64,000 bases of DNA from Nostoc sp. T09 (GTDB taxonomy: Bacteria > Cyanobacteriota > Cyanobacteriia > Cyanobacteriales > Nostocaceae), in the NCBI RefSeq assembly GCF_002154695.1, contig NZ_MTAV01000086.1, forward strand, positions 1 through 64,000, given 5' to 3'. A program made the translations under genes and the position numbers. The notes below the pieces were generated by a model, which ran no database searches, was not told where the DNA came from, and was given only the letters and a program-made list of their open reading frames with translations. Positions 8,414 to 16,978 of this stretch are shown here, piece after piece (position 1 is the stretch's first letter; the number at the start of each line of letters is the position of its first letter).

Positions 8414-10765
8414 ATGCAAGCATTACCGGGTGACTTTTTGACTCAAATGGCTCGCAAGTATGAGCTTTCGCCAGAGCAAGAGCAAGCTTTTGTTGAACTG
8501 TATAGTAGGGAAAATGAAGACGAACTAGAAGTTGCCGAAGCACTTCATATTTCTCCTACTGCCTTCCGTACTCGAATGACTGGGGTTTACAGTAAGTTCA
8601 GTATTAGTGGTAAAGGCCCAGGTAAATTTTATAGGCTGCACAATTTCTTGTTCAAGGAGTATCAGAAGTCTAATTCTTCTCAAGTTTCAGATATTCTCAA
8701 AAATGACATAGACATAAACGCCGTTGTGCAAGAGGTGCGCGAAAAGTTAAGACCTACTATCCAAGAACGCTGCGGCACAATGCGTGTGCTGGATATGACT
8801 CAGCCAATAACGTTAAATGATATCTACACCAGCGTCAATATATTAGAGAAAATCATTGGAAGACTACGGTTAGGAAGTGATGAATTATTGCAAGATTATA
8901 CAAAAGAGGATTTTGAGCGCTTTGGTCTAAGCAAAATTACTCAAGAACGAGTGCCTGGTCTGAAAGCAGTTAATAAACATTCCAAGCTGATGATTTTGGG
9001 AAAACCAGGAGCAGGTAAAACTACATTTTTGAAGTATTTAGCAATTCAGTGTATTGAAGGTGAGTTTCAGGCTGAACGTGTACCAATTTTTGTCACCCTT
9101 AAACACTTTGCAGAAGCTGGAAACAAATTGGAATTACTTCAATACATTCATAGAGAAGCGATAAATAATATTTTTATAAGAAACAGCATTTTAGAGGCAC
9201 AATTTATTTCAGATATTCAAGATGTAATAATTCATGGACAAGCATTATTTTTATTTGATGGATTGGATGAGGTTAGAGAAGAAGATAACAACCGTATCTT
9301 AAAGGAAATTCGTGAGTTTTCTGATAGGTTCCAAAATAATCATTTCGTGATGACTTGCCGTATTGCAGCGCGAGAATATACCTTTGAGAAGTTTACAGAA
9401 GTAGAAGTTGCAGATTTTGATGATGAACAAATTAATAGTTTTGCAACTAAGTGGTTTCAGAGTAAAGCTGTCAAACCGGAGACTTTTATCAAACTCCTTG
9501 ATGATAATAACCGCATCAAACAACTAGCCGCAAGTCCTCTGCTGCTAACACTCCTGTGTTTGGCCTTTGAAGAGTCAGGTGATTTTCCTGCAAATCGGTC
9601 TGAATTATATAAAGAAGGATTAGATGCTTTATTAAAAAAATGGGATGCCAAGCGAGGAATTCAGCGCGAACAAATTTACAAAAAGTTATCAGTCCAACGC
9701 AAAGAAGATTTACTTAGCAAAATTGCCTTAACTACCTTTGACAACGGGGATTATTTCTTCAAACAGAAAATAGCAGAACAATATATTACAGATTATATTC
9801 GCAACTTACCAGGTGCTAATACTGATGAGGAAGCATTACAACTTGACAGTGAAGAAGTTTTGCGTTCAATTGAACATCATCATGGGTTAGTAGTTGCAAG
9901 AGCAAAAGGAATTTATTCATTTTCACATCTGACATTTCATGAGTATTTTACCGCTAGAGAATTTGTAGTTGTCAGACAGTCATCAGAAGAGGCGTTGCAA
10001 ACTCTGGTTACCCACATTACCGAAAAACGCTGGCGGGAAGGATTTTTGCTAGCAGTTGGAATGTCACCAAATGCAGACAGGTTATTGCTTTTAATGAAAG
10101 AGAAAATTGATGTGCTTGTGGCTAGCGATCAGAGGTTACAACAGTTTCTTATGTGGGTTAAGGAAAAATCTCTTTCCCTTGAGTTTCCTGACAAAATACC
10201 AGCAATTAGAGCTTTTTACTTAGTCCTCGACCGCTCCCTAGATCGCTCCCTCGACCTATCTCTCGACCTCGGCCTCTCCCTCTCCCTCGACCGCGATCTC
10301 TCCCGCTCCCTCGAACTCGACCGCTCCCTCGATGGCTCCTTCGCAATAGCCTGCGCCCTCTCCCGTTCCCTCGCCCTCTCTCGCTCCCTTGATCTCGACC
10401 GCTCTCTTGGCCGCTCCTGCTCCCTCTCTCGCTCCCTCGATCCAGAACTTACGCATTCGCTACAACTACTTAGAGAACAACTTCCAGGCACAAAAGATGA
10501 GAAAAAGTATAAGACATGGTGGTCAATTAATGGTCAGAAGTGGAGAGAGCAATTAAAAAAAGTGATGATTAAATATCGCAATATTGGCCATGATTGGCAG
10601 TTCACTAATGAGCAAAATGAATTACTTCAGCAGTATCATGATGCCAATAAGTTGCTAGTAGATTGCTTAAATAGTGATTGTTATGTCAGCCGTGAAGTTC
10701 GACAGCATATAGAAGCTACCTTACTACTACCCATCGATGATCTTAAGAAGGACCAGCAGCAATAG
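8414..10765 (+). CDS. NACHT-domain STAND NTPase with N-terminal winged-helix-like module and dipeptide-repeat region
   Basis: The 783-residue protein begins with a helix-turn-helix-like module (residues about 1-85: YELSPEQEQAFVELY, VAEALHISPTAFRTRMTGVY) that is common at the N-terminus of cyanobacterial STAND proteins. A linker leads to the NACHT NTPase: Walker A GKPGAGKTT at 196-204, Walker B LFLFDGLDE at 278-286, a TCRIA sensor region and the C-terminal NACHT motif FSHLTFHEYFTA. Residues 605-676 form a 36-unit dipeptide repeat (L/R followed by D/S). A helical tail follows (ending LLLPIDDLKKDQQQ). Bacterial NACHT proteins include anti-phage sensors; a defence role here is inference. It appears monocistronic. 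The ATG follows a weak GAGATT context. Confidence 0.88.
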   Translation: MQALPGDFLTQMARKYELSPEQEQAFVELYSRENEDELEVAEALHISPTAFRTRMTGVYSKFSISGKGPGKFYRLHNFLFKEYQKSNSSQVSDILKNDIDINAVVQEVREKLRPTIQERCGTMRVLDMTQPITLNDIYTSVNILEKIIGRLRLGSDELLQDYTKEDFERFGLSKITQERVPGLKAVNKHSKLMILGKPGAGKTTFLKYLAIQCIEGEFQAERVPIFVTLKHFAEAGNKLELLQYIHREAINNIFIRNSILEAQFISDIQDVIIHGQALFLFDGLDEVREEDNNRILKEIREFSDRFQNNHFVMTCRIAAREYTFEKFTEVEVADFDDEQINSFATKWFQSKAVKPETFIKLLDDNNRIKQLAASPLLLTLLCLAFEESGDFPANRSELYKEGLDALLKKWDAKRGIQREQIYKKLSVQRKEDLLSKIALTTFDNGDYFFKQKIAEQYITDYIRNLPGANTDEEALQLDSEEVLRSIEHHHGLVVARAKGIYSFSHLTFHEYFTAREFVVVRQSSEEALQTLVTHITEKRWREGFLLAVGMSPNADRLLLLMKEKIDVLVASDQRLQQFLMWVKEKSLSLEFPDKIPAIRAFYLVLDRSLDRSLDLSLDLGLSLSLDRDLSRSLELDRSLDGSFAIACALSRSLALSRSLDLDRSLGRSCSLSRSLDPELTHSLQLLREQLPGTKDEKKYKTWWSINGQKWREQLKKVMIKYRNIGHDWQFTNEQNELLQQYHDANKLLVDCLNSDCYVSREVRQHIEATLLLPIDDLKKDQQQ
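10226..10441 (+). repeat. Degenerate hexanucleotide tandem repeat inside the NACHT gene
   Basis: Thirty-six consecutive in-frame 6-nt units of the type (C T/G C)(G A C or T C C) encode alternating Leu/Arg and Asp/Ser pairs: LD, RS, LS and so on, residues 605-676. The tract is C-rich on the plus strand with almost no A, in sharp contrast to the AT-rich flanks. The antisense strand is also open and gives R/E/S-rich shadow frames. Confidence 0.93.
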
Positions 10766-10892
10766 TGAACGTTGAATTAATAAATATTTAGTGTTTTAGT
10801 CCTACAGTTAACTCAAATTTTCTATCTATTACCTATCCATTGCTAACAATTTTAATTTAAGATTATGCTTCCACTTAATCTTTATTTAATGG

Positions 10893-11144
10893 CTAGTTCT
10901 CAGGCACCTTCCAAGAACGCCCTTGACAATAGACATAACCATTTTTAATAGAGATACCAAACATTTGACGCATGATTTTGGCTGCTTCTTTCCTCTCTTC
11001 ATCTGTCAAGTAATCTTCACCCTTAAAACCTGCGCGATAACGTTGAGGATTACCACCAGCATCCACATAACGCTGTTTACCTACTTCTAAAATTTCTTGG
11101 AACCTTGCATACTTTCGTTTTTGTTCTTCAGTCCAGTTCGCCAT
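10893..11144 (-). CDS. Small hypothetical protein, second gene of a two-gene unit
   Basis: Eighty-three residues, soluble and charged (MANWTEEQKRKYARFQEIL at the start, ending GRSWKVPEN). I do not recognise the family. The ATG at 11144 lies two bases after the stop of the upstream small gene, which suggests translational coupling. An alternative TTG at 11159 would overlap that stop and is less likely. The gene is convergent with the NACHT gene, 127 nt away. Confidence 0.6.
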   Translation of the reverse strand: MANWTEEQKRKYARFQEILEVGKQRYVDAGGNPQRYRAGFKGEDYLTDEERKEAAKIMRQMFGISIKNGYVYCQGRSWKVPEN

Positions 11145-11146
11145 AA

Positions 11147-11326
11147 TTACCAGTCCCAACTTGTTGGAACAATATCACCATTTTGCAAAATCATAGCAAT
11201 TGGCAAGACTTGACTGGGAGTATTTATATACCAATTGCCACTCTCTTCATCATAGAAGGTATTCCCGAGTAAATCCAGAGTAGTAAGTGCGTTGACAATC
11301 AGGTATTGTGATTCGCTCGGTTCCAT
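11147..11326 (-). CDS. Small hypothetical protein, first gene of a two-gene unit
   Basis: A 59-codon ORF reading MEPSESQYLIVNALTTLDLL through to DIVPTSWDW, stop TAA, two bases before the ATG of the 83-residue gene. Composition looks coding (few rare residues, a plausible mixed alpha/beta pattern) and the tight junction supports a real pair. No family is recognised. A weak AGGT lies before the ATG. The pair could be a small two-component module such as a toxin-antitoxin set, but nothing in the residues proves that. Confidence 0.6.
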   Translation of the reverse strand: MEPSESQYLIVNALTTLDLLGNTFYDEESGNWYINTPSQVLPIAMILQNGDIVPTSWDW

Positions 11327-11707
11327 CTGTACCTATTCTATAAAATTGATTTGAGTAATTCTAAAGGTAAGAGAAAGCATTTCTTAACTCCTAGCAAATA
11401 AACATACAATATAAGTAAGAGTTCGCTACCAGTCTATTCCCTTCTATTTATGCGAACACAAAGTTGAGGAACAATATCGCTAACCTGAGCGTCACAACAT
11501 ATATAAATACTATTTACAAATTTATACCAACAGCATATTACCTGTATAAATCAGTAGCAAAACCTTAAGGAACAATCGTAAATACTCAGCGTCTTAACAG
11601 TACTTCACCTTCGGAATATCCCTATAGATAGTTCTAAAAATAGCCAGAAACAATCTCAGTAAATTTGCGTCATTAAATATCTCTCAGACATAAACGGAAA
11701 CCCTACT
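11327..11707. other. Intergenic region between divergent genes
   Basis: It separates the minus-strand small pair from the plus-strand secreted-protein gene and must hold both promoters. No repeat, RNA gene or clear operator is visible. Confidence 0.5.
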
Positions 11708-12402
11708 ATGACACGCCTTTATCGTTGGAAATCTGGAACTGCTGCACTGATGGCAATGGCAATTACCACAGGTGCTATTACCCCTCTATTTACCTCTGCT
11801 CCGGCTAGTGCCCAATACAATATTAACCAACCTCGAACAATTACTATTCCGTATAATGTAACGTTGCCTGTTACCTATGAGAAAGAGAAAGTGATTGTGA
11901 ACCCAGGGGAAACTTACCTCTTACCCTGAAAATAGAAAGCGATATTATCGATAGAAACAGACAGGTATTGATTCCTCGTGGAACTGACGTTGTTGGTAGG
12001 CTAGAACCTGTAAACCTAGATGGAAGATATTCTAGCGATAGGAATAATAACAATAATAATAAAGGTGTGCGGTTCGTAGCCCAAGAATTAGTATTTGCCT
12101 CTGGTAAGCGTCAGACAATTAATGCAAGTTCTCGAACAGTTACACAAACTGAAAGAATCTCCAAGGGAACTGATACGGGAAGTATATTAACAGATGCAGC
12201 TATTGGTGCAGGTGCGGCCTCTGTAATTTCGCTAATTACAGGTAACCGCAAAATTGAAGTTTTAGAACCTATTATTGGTGCGGCGGCTGGTGCTGGAGCA
12301 AGTATACTGTTGCGTAAAAAACAAGCTGATGTCTTCGTCTTACGGCCTGAACAGGATTTAGATATTACTTTAAACTCTAGTTTGGTACTATCCCGCTACT
12401 AG
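11708..12402 (+). pseudogene. Frameshifted secreted protein, paralog of the SLH protein downstream
   Basis: The first frame (11708-11929) encodes a signal peptide ending APASAQ and the start of the mature domain, then stops. The second frame (to 12402) continues the same protein: IPRGTDVVGRLEP, KGTDTGSILTDAAIGAG and a C-terminus matching the paralog at 12769-14010 along its length. Near 11917-11920 one C is missing: adding it would read ETYPLTLKIE in line with ETVPLTLTVS of the paralog. This form lacks the SLH repeats. The domain has two glycine-zipper stretches and an IP-G-T / IP-G-S pattern reminiscent of VirB10/TrbI. It is a recent pseudogene or an assembly error. Confidence 0.82.
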
Positions 12403-12768
12403 ACTTAACTCAATTTAAGTCGTGACTTTAATCATCCCCAATCTGCGATCGCCACCTTATTATATGTGTGCGATCGCTTAATTTTTGGCACGTTAAACAG
12501 TCTTATTCTTCAGCAACTATTTTATTCCTGTCTCGTCTTAATTATTCACTGAACTTTGGGCATACTAATTTAGAAGCAGAGTAGATAATAACTCAGGGGC
12601 GAATTACATGATTATCTATTCCCTTTTTTATTTTTATCAATGTTTTTAGTTGAATATATGACTTAAGTAATGGTTTATAAAAACACAGGATAATTGGGAA
12701 CATCTTACTTGATAAATTGTCTAAGTAATTAACAGTAAAACAAATAATTGTATAGGAATTAAAATTCA
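12403..12768. other. Intergenic region between the two secreted-protein paralogs
   Basis: Two GCGATCGC octamers occur near 12446 and 12471. No terminator or promoter is clear and no gene is visible. Confidence 0.5.
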
Positions 12769-14010
12769 ATGTTTGCTTTAAATCGTTGGCAATCTGGAAC
12801 AGCTACACTAATGGCATTGAGCGTCACAGTAGGTACTGTAGCACCCTTCATTACAGCTGCACCTTCTTTTGCTCAAACTACATTTTCTGACGTTTCATCT
12901 AATTATTGGGCAGCACAATTTATTCAACAGTTGTCACAGCGTGGTGTAATTGCAGGATTTCCTGATGGTAGTTTCCGCCCTGAAGAAGCGGTGACACGCG
13001 CTCAATTTGCCGCTATGGTCAACAAAGCTTTTCAAAAATCACAGCAACGGCAAGCAATCAATTTTACTGATGTACCAAGCAACTATTGGGCATACAATGC
13101 CATCCAGCAAGCCTATACCATCGGTTTCTTAGCCGGATACCCTGGTAATCGCTTTGAACCAAATCAAGTGATTCCCCGCCAGCAGGTTTTGGTTTCTCTC
13201 GCTAACGGTTTGGAATATAGTCCAAATAGTACTGTCGAAAGCACTCTGCAATATTTCAATGATGCTTCTAATATTGCTGACTATGCCCGTAGCCCTATTG
13301 CTGCTGCTACTGAAAAGCAAATTGTGGTCAACTATCCTAATGTGAAGTTTCTCAATCCTACAGCAACCGCTACGCGGGCACAGGTAGCTGCTTTTATCTA
13401 TCAGGCTTTAGTTAGTTCCAATCAAGCCTCAGCAATTAACTCTCCCTATGTTGTGTCTGTTCAACCTACCACACCCACACCTGTGGCGGTAACAATTCCT
13501 CAAGGAACTGCTATCCCTGTGAAGTACGATAAGGCTGAAAAAATTCTTGTCACTAAGGATGAAACAGTGCCTTTGACACTGACAGTATCGCAAAATGTGG
13601 TTACGCAAGAAGGATCTGTAGTAATTCCTGCTGGTAGTCAAGTGATTGGTCAACTTAAACCCGCTCAAGGTGGTTCTCAATTTATTGCCCAAAAATTAGT
13701 TTTGACCACAGGTCAGGAATATCAAATTAACGCTACTTCTGAAGTTATTACCAAAAAAGAAACCGTTAATAAAGGTACAAGTACTGGTGCCATTATTCAG
13801 AATACTGTATTGGGCGCAGGAGCTGCGGCTGCGGTATCTGCGGTTACAGGCGATCGCGCTATTGCAACAGAAGAAGTATTGGGTGGCGCTGGGGTTGGCG
13901 CATTGATTGGGTTGTTCTTTGGGAAGAAGAGTGTTGACCTAATTGCAATCGATCCAAACACCGATTTGCAAATGACAATCAATCAAAACTTGTTGGTTTC
14001 GCTCAAGTAA
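12769..14010 (+). CDS. Secreted SLH-domain protein with VirB10/TrbI-like C-terminal domain
   Basis: A 413-residue exported protein. Residues 1-36 are a signal peptide ending APSFAQ. Three S-layer homology motifs follow (FSDVSSNYWAAQFIQQLSQR, FTDVPSNYWAYNAIQQA, and a more diverged YFNDASNIADYARSPIAAA), which normally bind cell-wall polymer. Residues about 250-413 repeat the domain of the upstream paralog: IPQGTAIPVKYD, VVIPAGSQVIGQL, a glycine zipper (VLGAGAAAAVSAVTG; GGAGVGALIGLFFGKK) and a final conserved strand. The IP-G-T ... IPAGS pattern resembles the VirB10/TrbI barrel; this is inference. It probably acts at the cell wall or outer membrane. Confidence 0.85.
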   Translation: MFALNRWQSGTATLMALSVTVGTVAPFITAAPSFAQTTFSDVSSNYWAAQFIQQLSQRGVIAGFPDGSFRPEEAVTRAQFAAMVNKAFQKSQQRQAINFTDVPSNYWAYNAIQQAYTIGFLAGYPGNRFEPNQVIPRQQVLVSLANGLEYSPNSTVESTLQYFNDASNIADYARSPIAAATEKQIVVNYPNVKFLNPTATATRAQVAAFIYQALVSSNQASAINSPYVVSVQPTTPTPVAVTIPQGTAIPVKYDKAEKILVTKDETVPLTLTVSQNVVTQEGSVVIPAGSQVIGQLKPAQGGSQFIAQKLVLTTGQEYQINATSEVITKKETVNKGTSTGAIIQNTVLGAGAAAAVSAVTGDRAIATEEVLGGAGVGALIGLFFGKKSVDLIAIDPNTDLQMTINQNLLVSLK

Positions 14011-14032
14011 TCATTAGCCAATGGAGTCTGGA

Positions 14033-15364
14033 CTAATTATTTACTTCTGGCAACCAAATAATAAACGTTGTTCCCGGTGAGTTCGGCGATCCGATTATGG
14101 AATTAATTGCAGGGCTAAAAACTTCAATATTGCCCTGCATTTGCTCTATTAACTGTTTGGCGATCGCTAACCCCAAACCTGTGCCAGGAATCTGTGTTTG
14201 CGCTTGTACACCCCGATAATGGCGTTCTCCAATATGTTCTAAATCTTCTGGAGGAATCCCGGGGCCTGTGTCACTAATAGCTATTCCCTGTAAATTATCT
14301 TTTTCTTGCCCCACCTGAATCAAAATCTTGCCACCAGCAGGAGTATATTTCAAGGCATTATCGATAATATTGCTTAATACCTCCCGTAACGCTTTGACGT
14401 TAGCGTGAACCAAGGGAAGGTTTCGAGGAATTTTAGTTATTAGTTGCAGATTGCGTTCTTGGGCAATTGCCTGAGCAGATCCTAATAATGGTGCTAATAA
14501 ATCTGCTAAAGAACAGTCAGCTGCTTTTTCTCCTGTTCCTGGCAATAAAAGGGCTGGCTTTGGTTCTTTTTGGATAGTTGCTTCTACAACTACTTCGTTT
14601 TCTGGAAGTGAAAGAGGTGCTAAATCTGCTTCTGTTAACTCAATTACCTGATCGAACTGTTGCAGTAATTCTTGTAGGCGATCGCTTTCTCGAATTATAT
14701 TGCCAGCCACATCTCGGTTAGGATCGCCCGAGCGTAATCGTTTGATCAGCAGTTTACCAAAGGTTCTGATTGCCGTTAGCGGGTTGCGAAACTGGTGCAA
14801 GAGGTTATCTAGCAAATCACGTTGCTGTTCTTGCAGAATTTGTTGTTGATGCAATTGCTGCTGCAACCAGGCTCGACGCTGATCTAAAATACAGGCGATC
14901 GCTAGGGTTTGGGCTATCCTCTGAATCTCGCTTTGTTCCTGTTCATTCCATGCCCGATCTTCCCTACCTGTCACTAGTAACCCCATCATTACACCCTCAT
15001 GGATTAGGGGTAAAACAATTTGGTTTTCACTGAGTAAGTATTCTTCTGATGTCTCTGGCTCCTGTGATGAATTGGCAGTTTCTGCCCTGGCTGTCAATAA
15101 TTTTCCTTGATGCTGGGGTAATGCCAAAACATTCCGCACCTTAAGTTGATTAGGTGTTTTTACCTCAGCAGTCCCCTCAAGTTGCCGTAATACTGCCGTC
15201 TCTGGATATACCACGACAGGAATCAGTTTTGCCTCCCCTGTTGGAGCCTCTACCAATTCTTGTGTTAAGTAGACAACACTTAACGATGCTCCTAGCCCTT
15301 GGGTTAACAGTGCTATTTGCTCTCGGCATAGAGCTACAAAATCAGAGCTGGCAGACATTAACAT
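14033..15364 (-). CDS. GAF-domain sensor histidine kinase
   Basis: A 443-residue cytoplasmic kinase with no membrane segment. Residues about 10-160 are a GAF-like sensor domain. A helical linker leads to the H-box with phosphoacceptor His190 (LLHQFRNPLTAIR). The ATPase part has the N-box SNIIDNALKYTP (332-342), G1 SDTGPGIPPED and G2 GTGLGLAIAKQLIEQM (394-409). It would phosphorylate an unlinked response regulator; none is adjacent. It is convergent with the SLH-protein gene with only 22 nt between stops. ATG at 15364; the ATG two codons later is an alternative. Confidence 0.9.
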   Translation of the reverse strand: MLMSASSDFVALCREQIALLTQGLGASLSVVYLTQELVEAPTGEAKLIPVVVYPETAVLRQLEGTAEVKTPNQLKVRNVLALPQHQGKLLTARAETANSSQEPETSEEYLLSENQIVLPLIHEGVMMGLLVTGREDRAWNEQEQSEIQRIAQTLAIACILDQRRAWLQQQLHQQQILQEQQRDLLDNLLHQFRNPLTAIRTFGKLLIKRLRSGDPNRDVAGNIIRESDRLQELLQQFDQVIELTEADLAPLSLPENEVVVEATIQKEPKPALLLPGTGEKAADCSLADLLAPLLGSAQAIAQERNLQLITKIPRNLPLVHANVKALREVLSNIIDNALKYTPAGGKILIQVGQEKDNLQGIAISDTGPGIPPEDLEHIGERHYRGVQAQTQIPGTGLGLAIAKQLIEQMQGNIEVFSPAINSIIGSPNSPGTTFIIWLPEVNN

Positions 15365-15643
15365 TTTTCAGATTTTGCTCAAGATATAGAATTTGAGGGT
15401 AGATTAAAGAAGAGGCTAATTTTTTCCTCGTTTATTTAATAAAGCTTAACTAAATCTTCTTAGTAATGGTTTGCCCCAGGGAATTATACATTCCCTAATT
15501 TTTATTTCTTTACTTTTAAAGATATTATTGGGGTTGTATCAAAAGCTTAAAAACAGTTGATTTTTTGAACTAGAACTTATATAATTACGACGGATTTTGT
15601 AGCTATCACTACAATCTATAGCTTGAAAGAGGAGGAAAATAGG

Positions 15644-15961
15644 TTGGCAAGGAGACGGAAACGGAAAAGTCGTCGTCGCCAAGAAGGGCGTCGAATCCTG
15701 GAGCACGTGCCTCAATATAGCATCGAAAGTGGCGAGGAAAAACCTGTTACAGCAGCAAGAAAATTTATTCAAGCTGAAGGAATCGCACCACCTGCATTGC
15801 TACTTGTAAAGCGGAACGAACACACCACAGACCGTTATTTCTGGGCAGAAAAGGGACTGTTTGGTGCTCAATACGTAGAAGAGAACCATTTCTTGTTTCC
15901 TAGCCTCAGGATCTTAGAAGCTCCTACTGGTCAGGAAACCCTAGCTTTAGCTGCTCGCTGA
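15644..15961 (+). CDS. DUF3155-type cyanobacterial protein (TTG start)
   Basis: A 105-residue basic protein beginning with a run of Arg/Lys (ARRRKRKSRRRQEGRRILEH) and ending with a conserved domain containing DRYFWAEKGLFGAQYVEENH. I recognise this as the cyanobacterial DUF3155 family; function unknown. The start is TTG at 15644, because a strong GGAGG sits at 15631-15635, 8 nt upstream. An earlier in-frame TTG at 15623 would place that ribosome-binding site inside the gene. The basic N-terminus suggests nucleic-acid or ribosome contact, which is inference. Confidence 0.78.
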   Translation: MARRRKRKSRRRQEGRRILEHVPQYSIESGEEKPVTAARKFIQAEGIAPPALLLVKRNEHTTDRYFWAEKGLFGAQYVEENHFLFPSLRILEAPTGQETLALAAR

Positions 15962-16388
15962 ACTATAAGTGGTTATCTTACGCATTTATGTGGCTTCTGA
16001 CAATCATTTAACTGGCAAAATTGCGTATCTTATGCGAAATTCCATTTTTTTTAGTTTGTAGCTGATTTGCCAGTAGAGCTAGTCCAGGTAATTGGACAAT
16101 CAACTTGTTTTAAACCAAGCTTGTTTGCATGGGTTGATTTATAGTCTCATAATGCAGAAGGAAGTCAGCATAAAGCGAACAGTGTCTCAAAGCGGGAGCG
16201 ACGTTGCACGTTCCTTCGGTAGATTGCTCAAGACGCTCTGTCAACAGCTATAGTTTTTCCCTACGATTTACCTCGTAGGGAAAATCAATATATTCTAGGT
16301 TGTATCTTCAGATCCCTAATATCTGTTTCCGGAAAATTTAGACAGAAGTCTGCATCTCATACTCAGGGATGTACAAAAAATTCAAAAT
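15962..16388. other. Intergenic region between convergent genes, with a perfect hairpin
   Basis: No gene is visible. It contains the 12-bp inverted repeat described separately at 16255-16284. The rest is unremarkable. Confidence 0.5.
16255..16284. repeat. Perfect 12-bp inverted repeat between convergent genes
   Basis: TTTTCCCTACGA and TCGTAGGGAAAA flank a 6-nt loop. Either strand would form a stable hairpin, preceded by T and followed by A, so U-tracts arise within the stem itself. It lies between the convergent DUF3155 and CCB-like genes and may terminate transcription from both sides. Confidence 0.55.
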
Positions 16389-16919
16389 TTATGCAATGGG
16401 TTTTAACTGTAGTGCCCTCTGCAACTCAATGAGTTCATCTCGATGGGCAATTACAGTAATTTTACTTGAGGAGTGTTGCTGATTCGGGGTTGCCTCCAGT
16501 TTGAGCGACACTTTCTCGAGCCTTCCAGCTTTTTTCCAATAAAAAATACCACTCAGGGGGGAGAGCAGTAGTATCCCTAAAAAAAGGTTACTAAGACTCG
16601 GAAAAAGCATTGACAAAACCAGTAATAGACAAACCAAACCAGCAAATGCCAGCAGTGTTAAGAACACAGCTAAAAACCAGCTTGGTTTAACAAACCCTTC
16701 AAAAGTCACTTGGTTTTGTGCTCGGTCTACCGCTGCCACTCGATAAGACCGGGAGCGAAAATACTCCTGTAGTTGAGGCATCAAAGTGGCTTCGTCTTGC
16801 TCAGATATCAGTTGTGCTGTCTGTGTGCGCTCTTTAGTTGAGGCACGAATAAAGAAAAACAGCCCAACCGACAATAACAAGGTTAGTAGCAATGTAGATG
16901 GCAGAATAGCAGTATCCAT
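16389..16919 (-). CDS. Cofactor assembly of complex C subunit B (CCB2/CCB4-like) membrane protein
   Basis: A 176-residue membrane protein with an N-terminal anchor (LPSTLLLTLLLSVGLFFFI), a soluble loop (QEYFRSRSYRVAAVDRAQNQ) and a pair of hydrophobic helices near residues 80-125, then a hydrophilic C-terminal tail. This matches the CCB2/CCB4 family, which in chloroplasts helps attach haem c(i) to cytochrome b6 of the b6f complex. The same task is inferred here. The gene follows padR by 59 nt on the same strand and may be cotranscribed with it. Confidence 0.78.
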   Translation of the reverse strand: MDTAILPSTLLLTLLLSVGLFFFIRASTKERTQTAQLISEQDEATLMPQLQEYFRSRSYRVAAVDRAQNQVTFEGFVKPSWFLAVFLTLLAFAGLVCLLLVLSMLFPSLSNLFLGILLLSPLSGIFYWKKAGRLEKVSLKLEATPNQQHSSSKITVIAHRDELIELQRALQLKPIA

Positions 16920-16978
16920 AACTAAAATAGTGACTATTTGATTGGAGGGGACTTATTCATTTCATTATCAATTATTCG

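Noticed and set aside
10216-10491. Antisense Arg/Glu/Ser-rich frames opposite the NACHT repeat
   Set aside because: They are the reverse reading of a C-rich hexanucleotide repeat, which keeps all frames open; no start signals or family.
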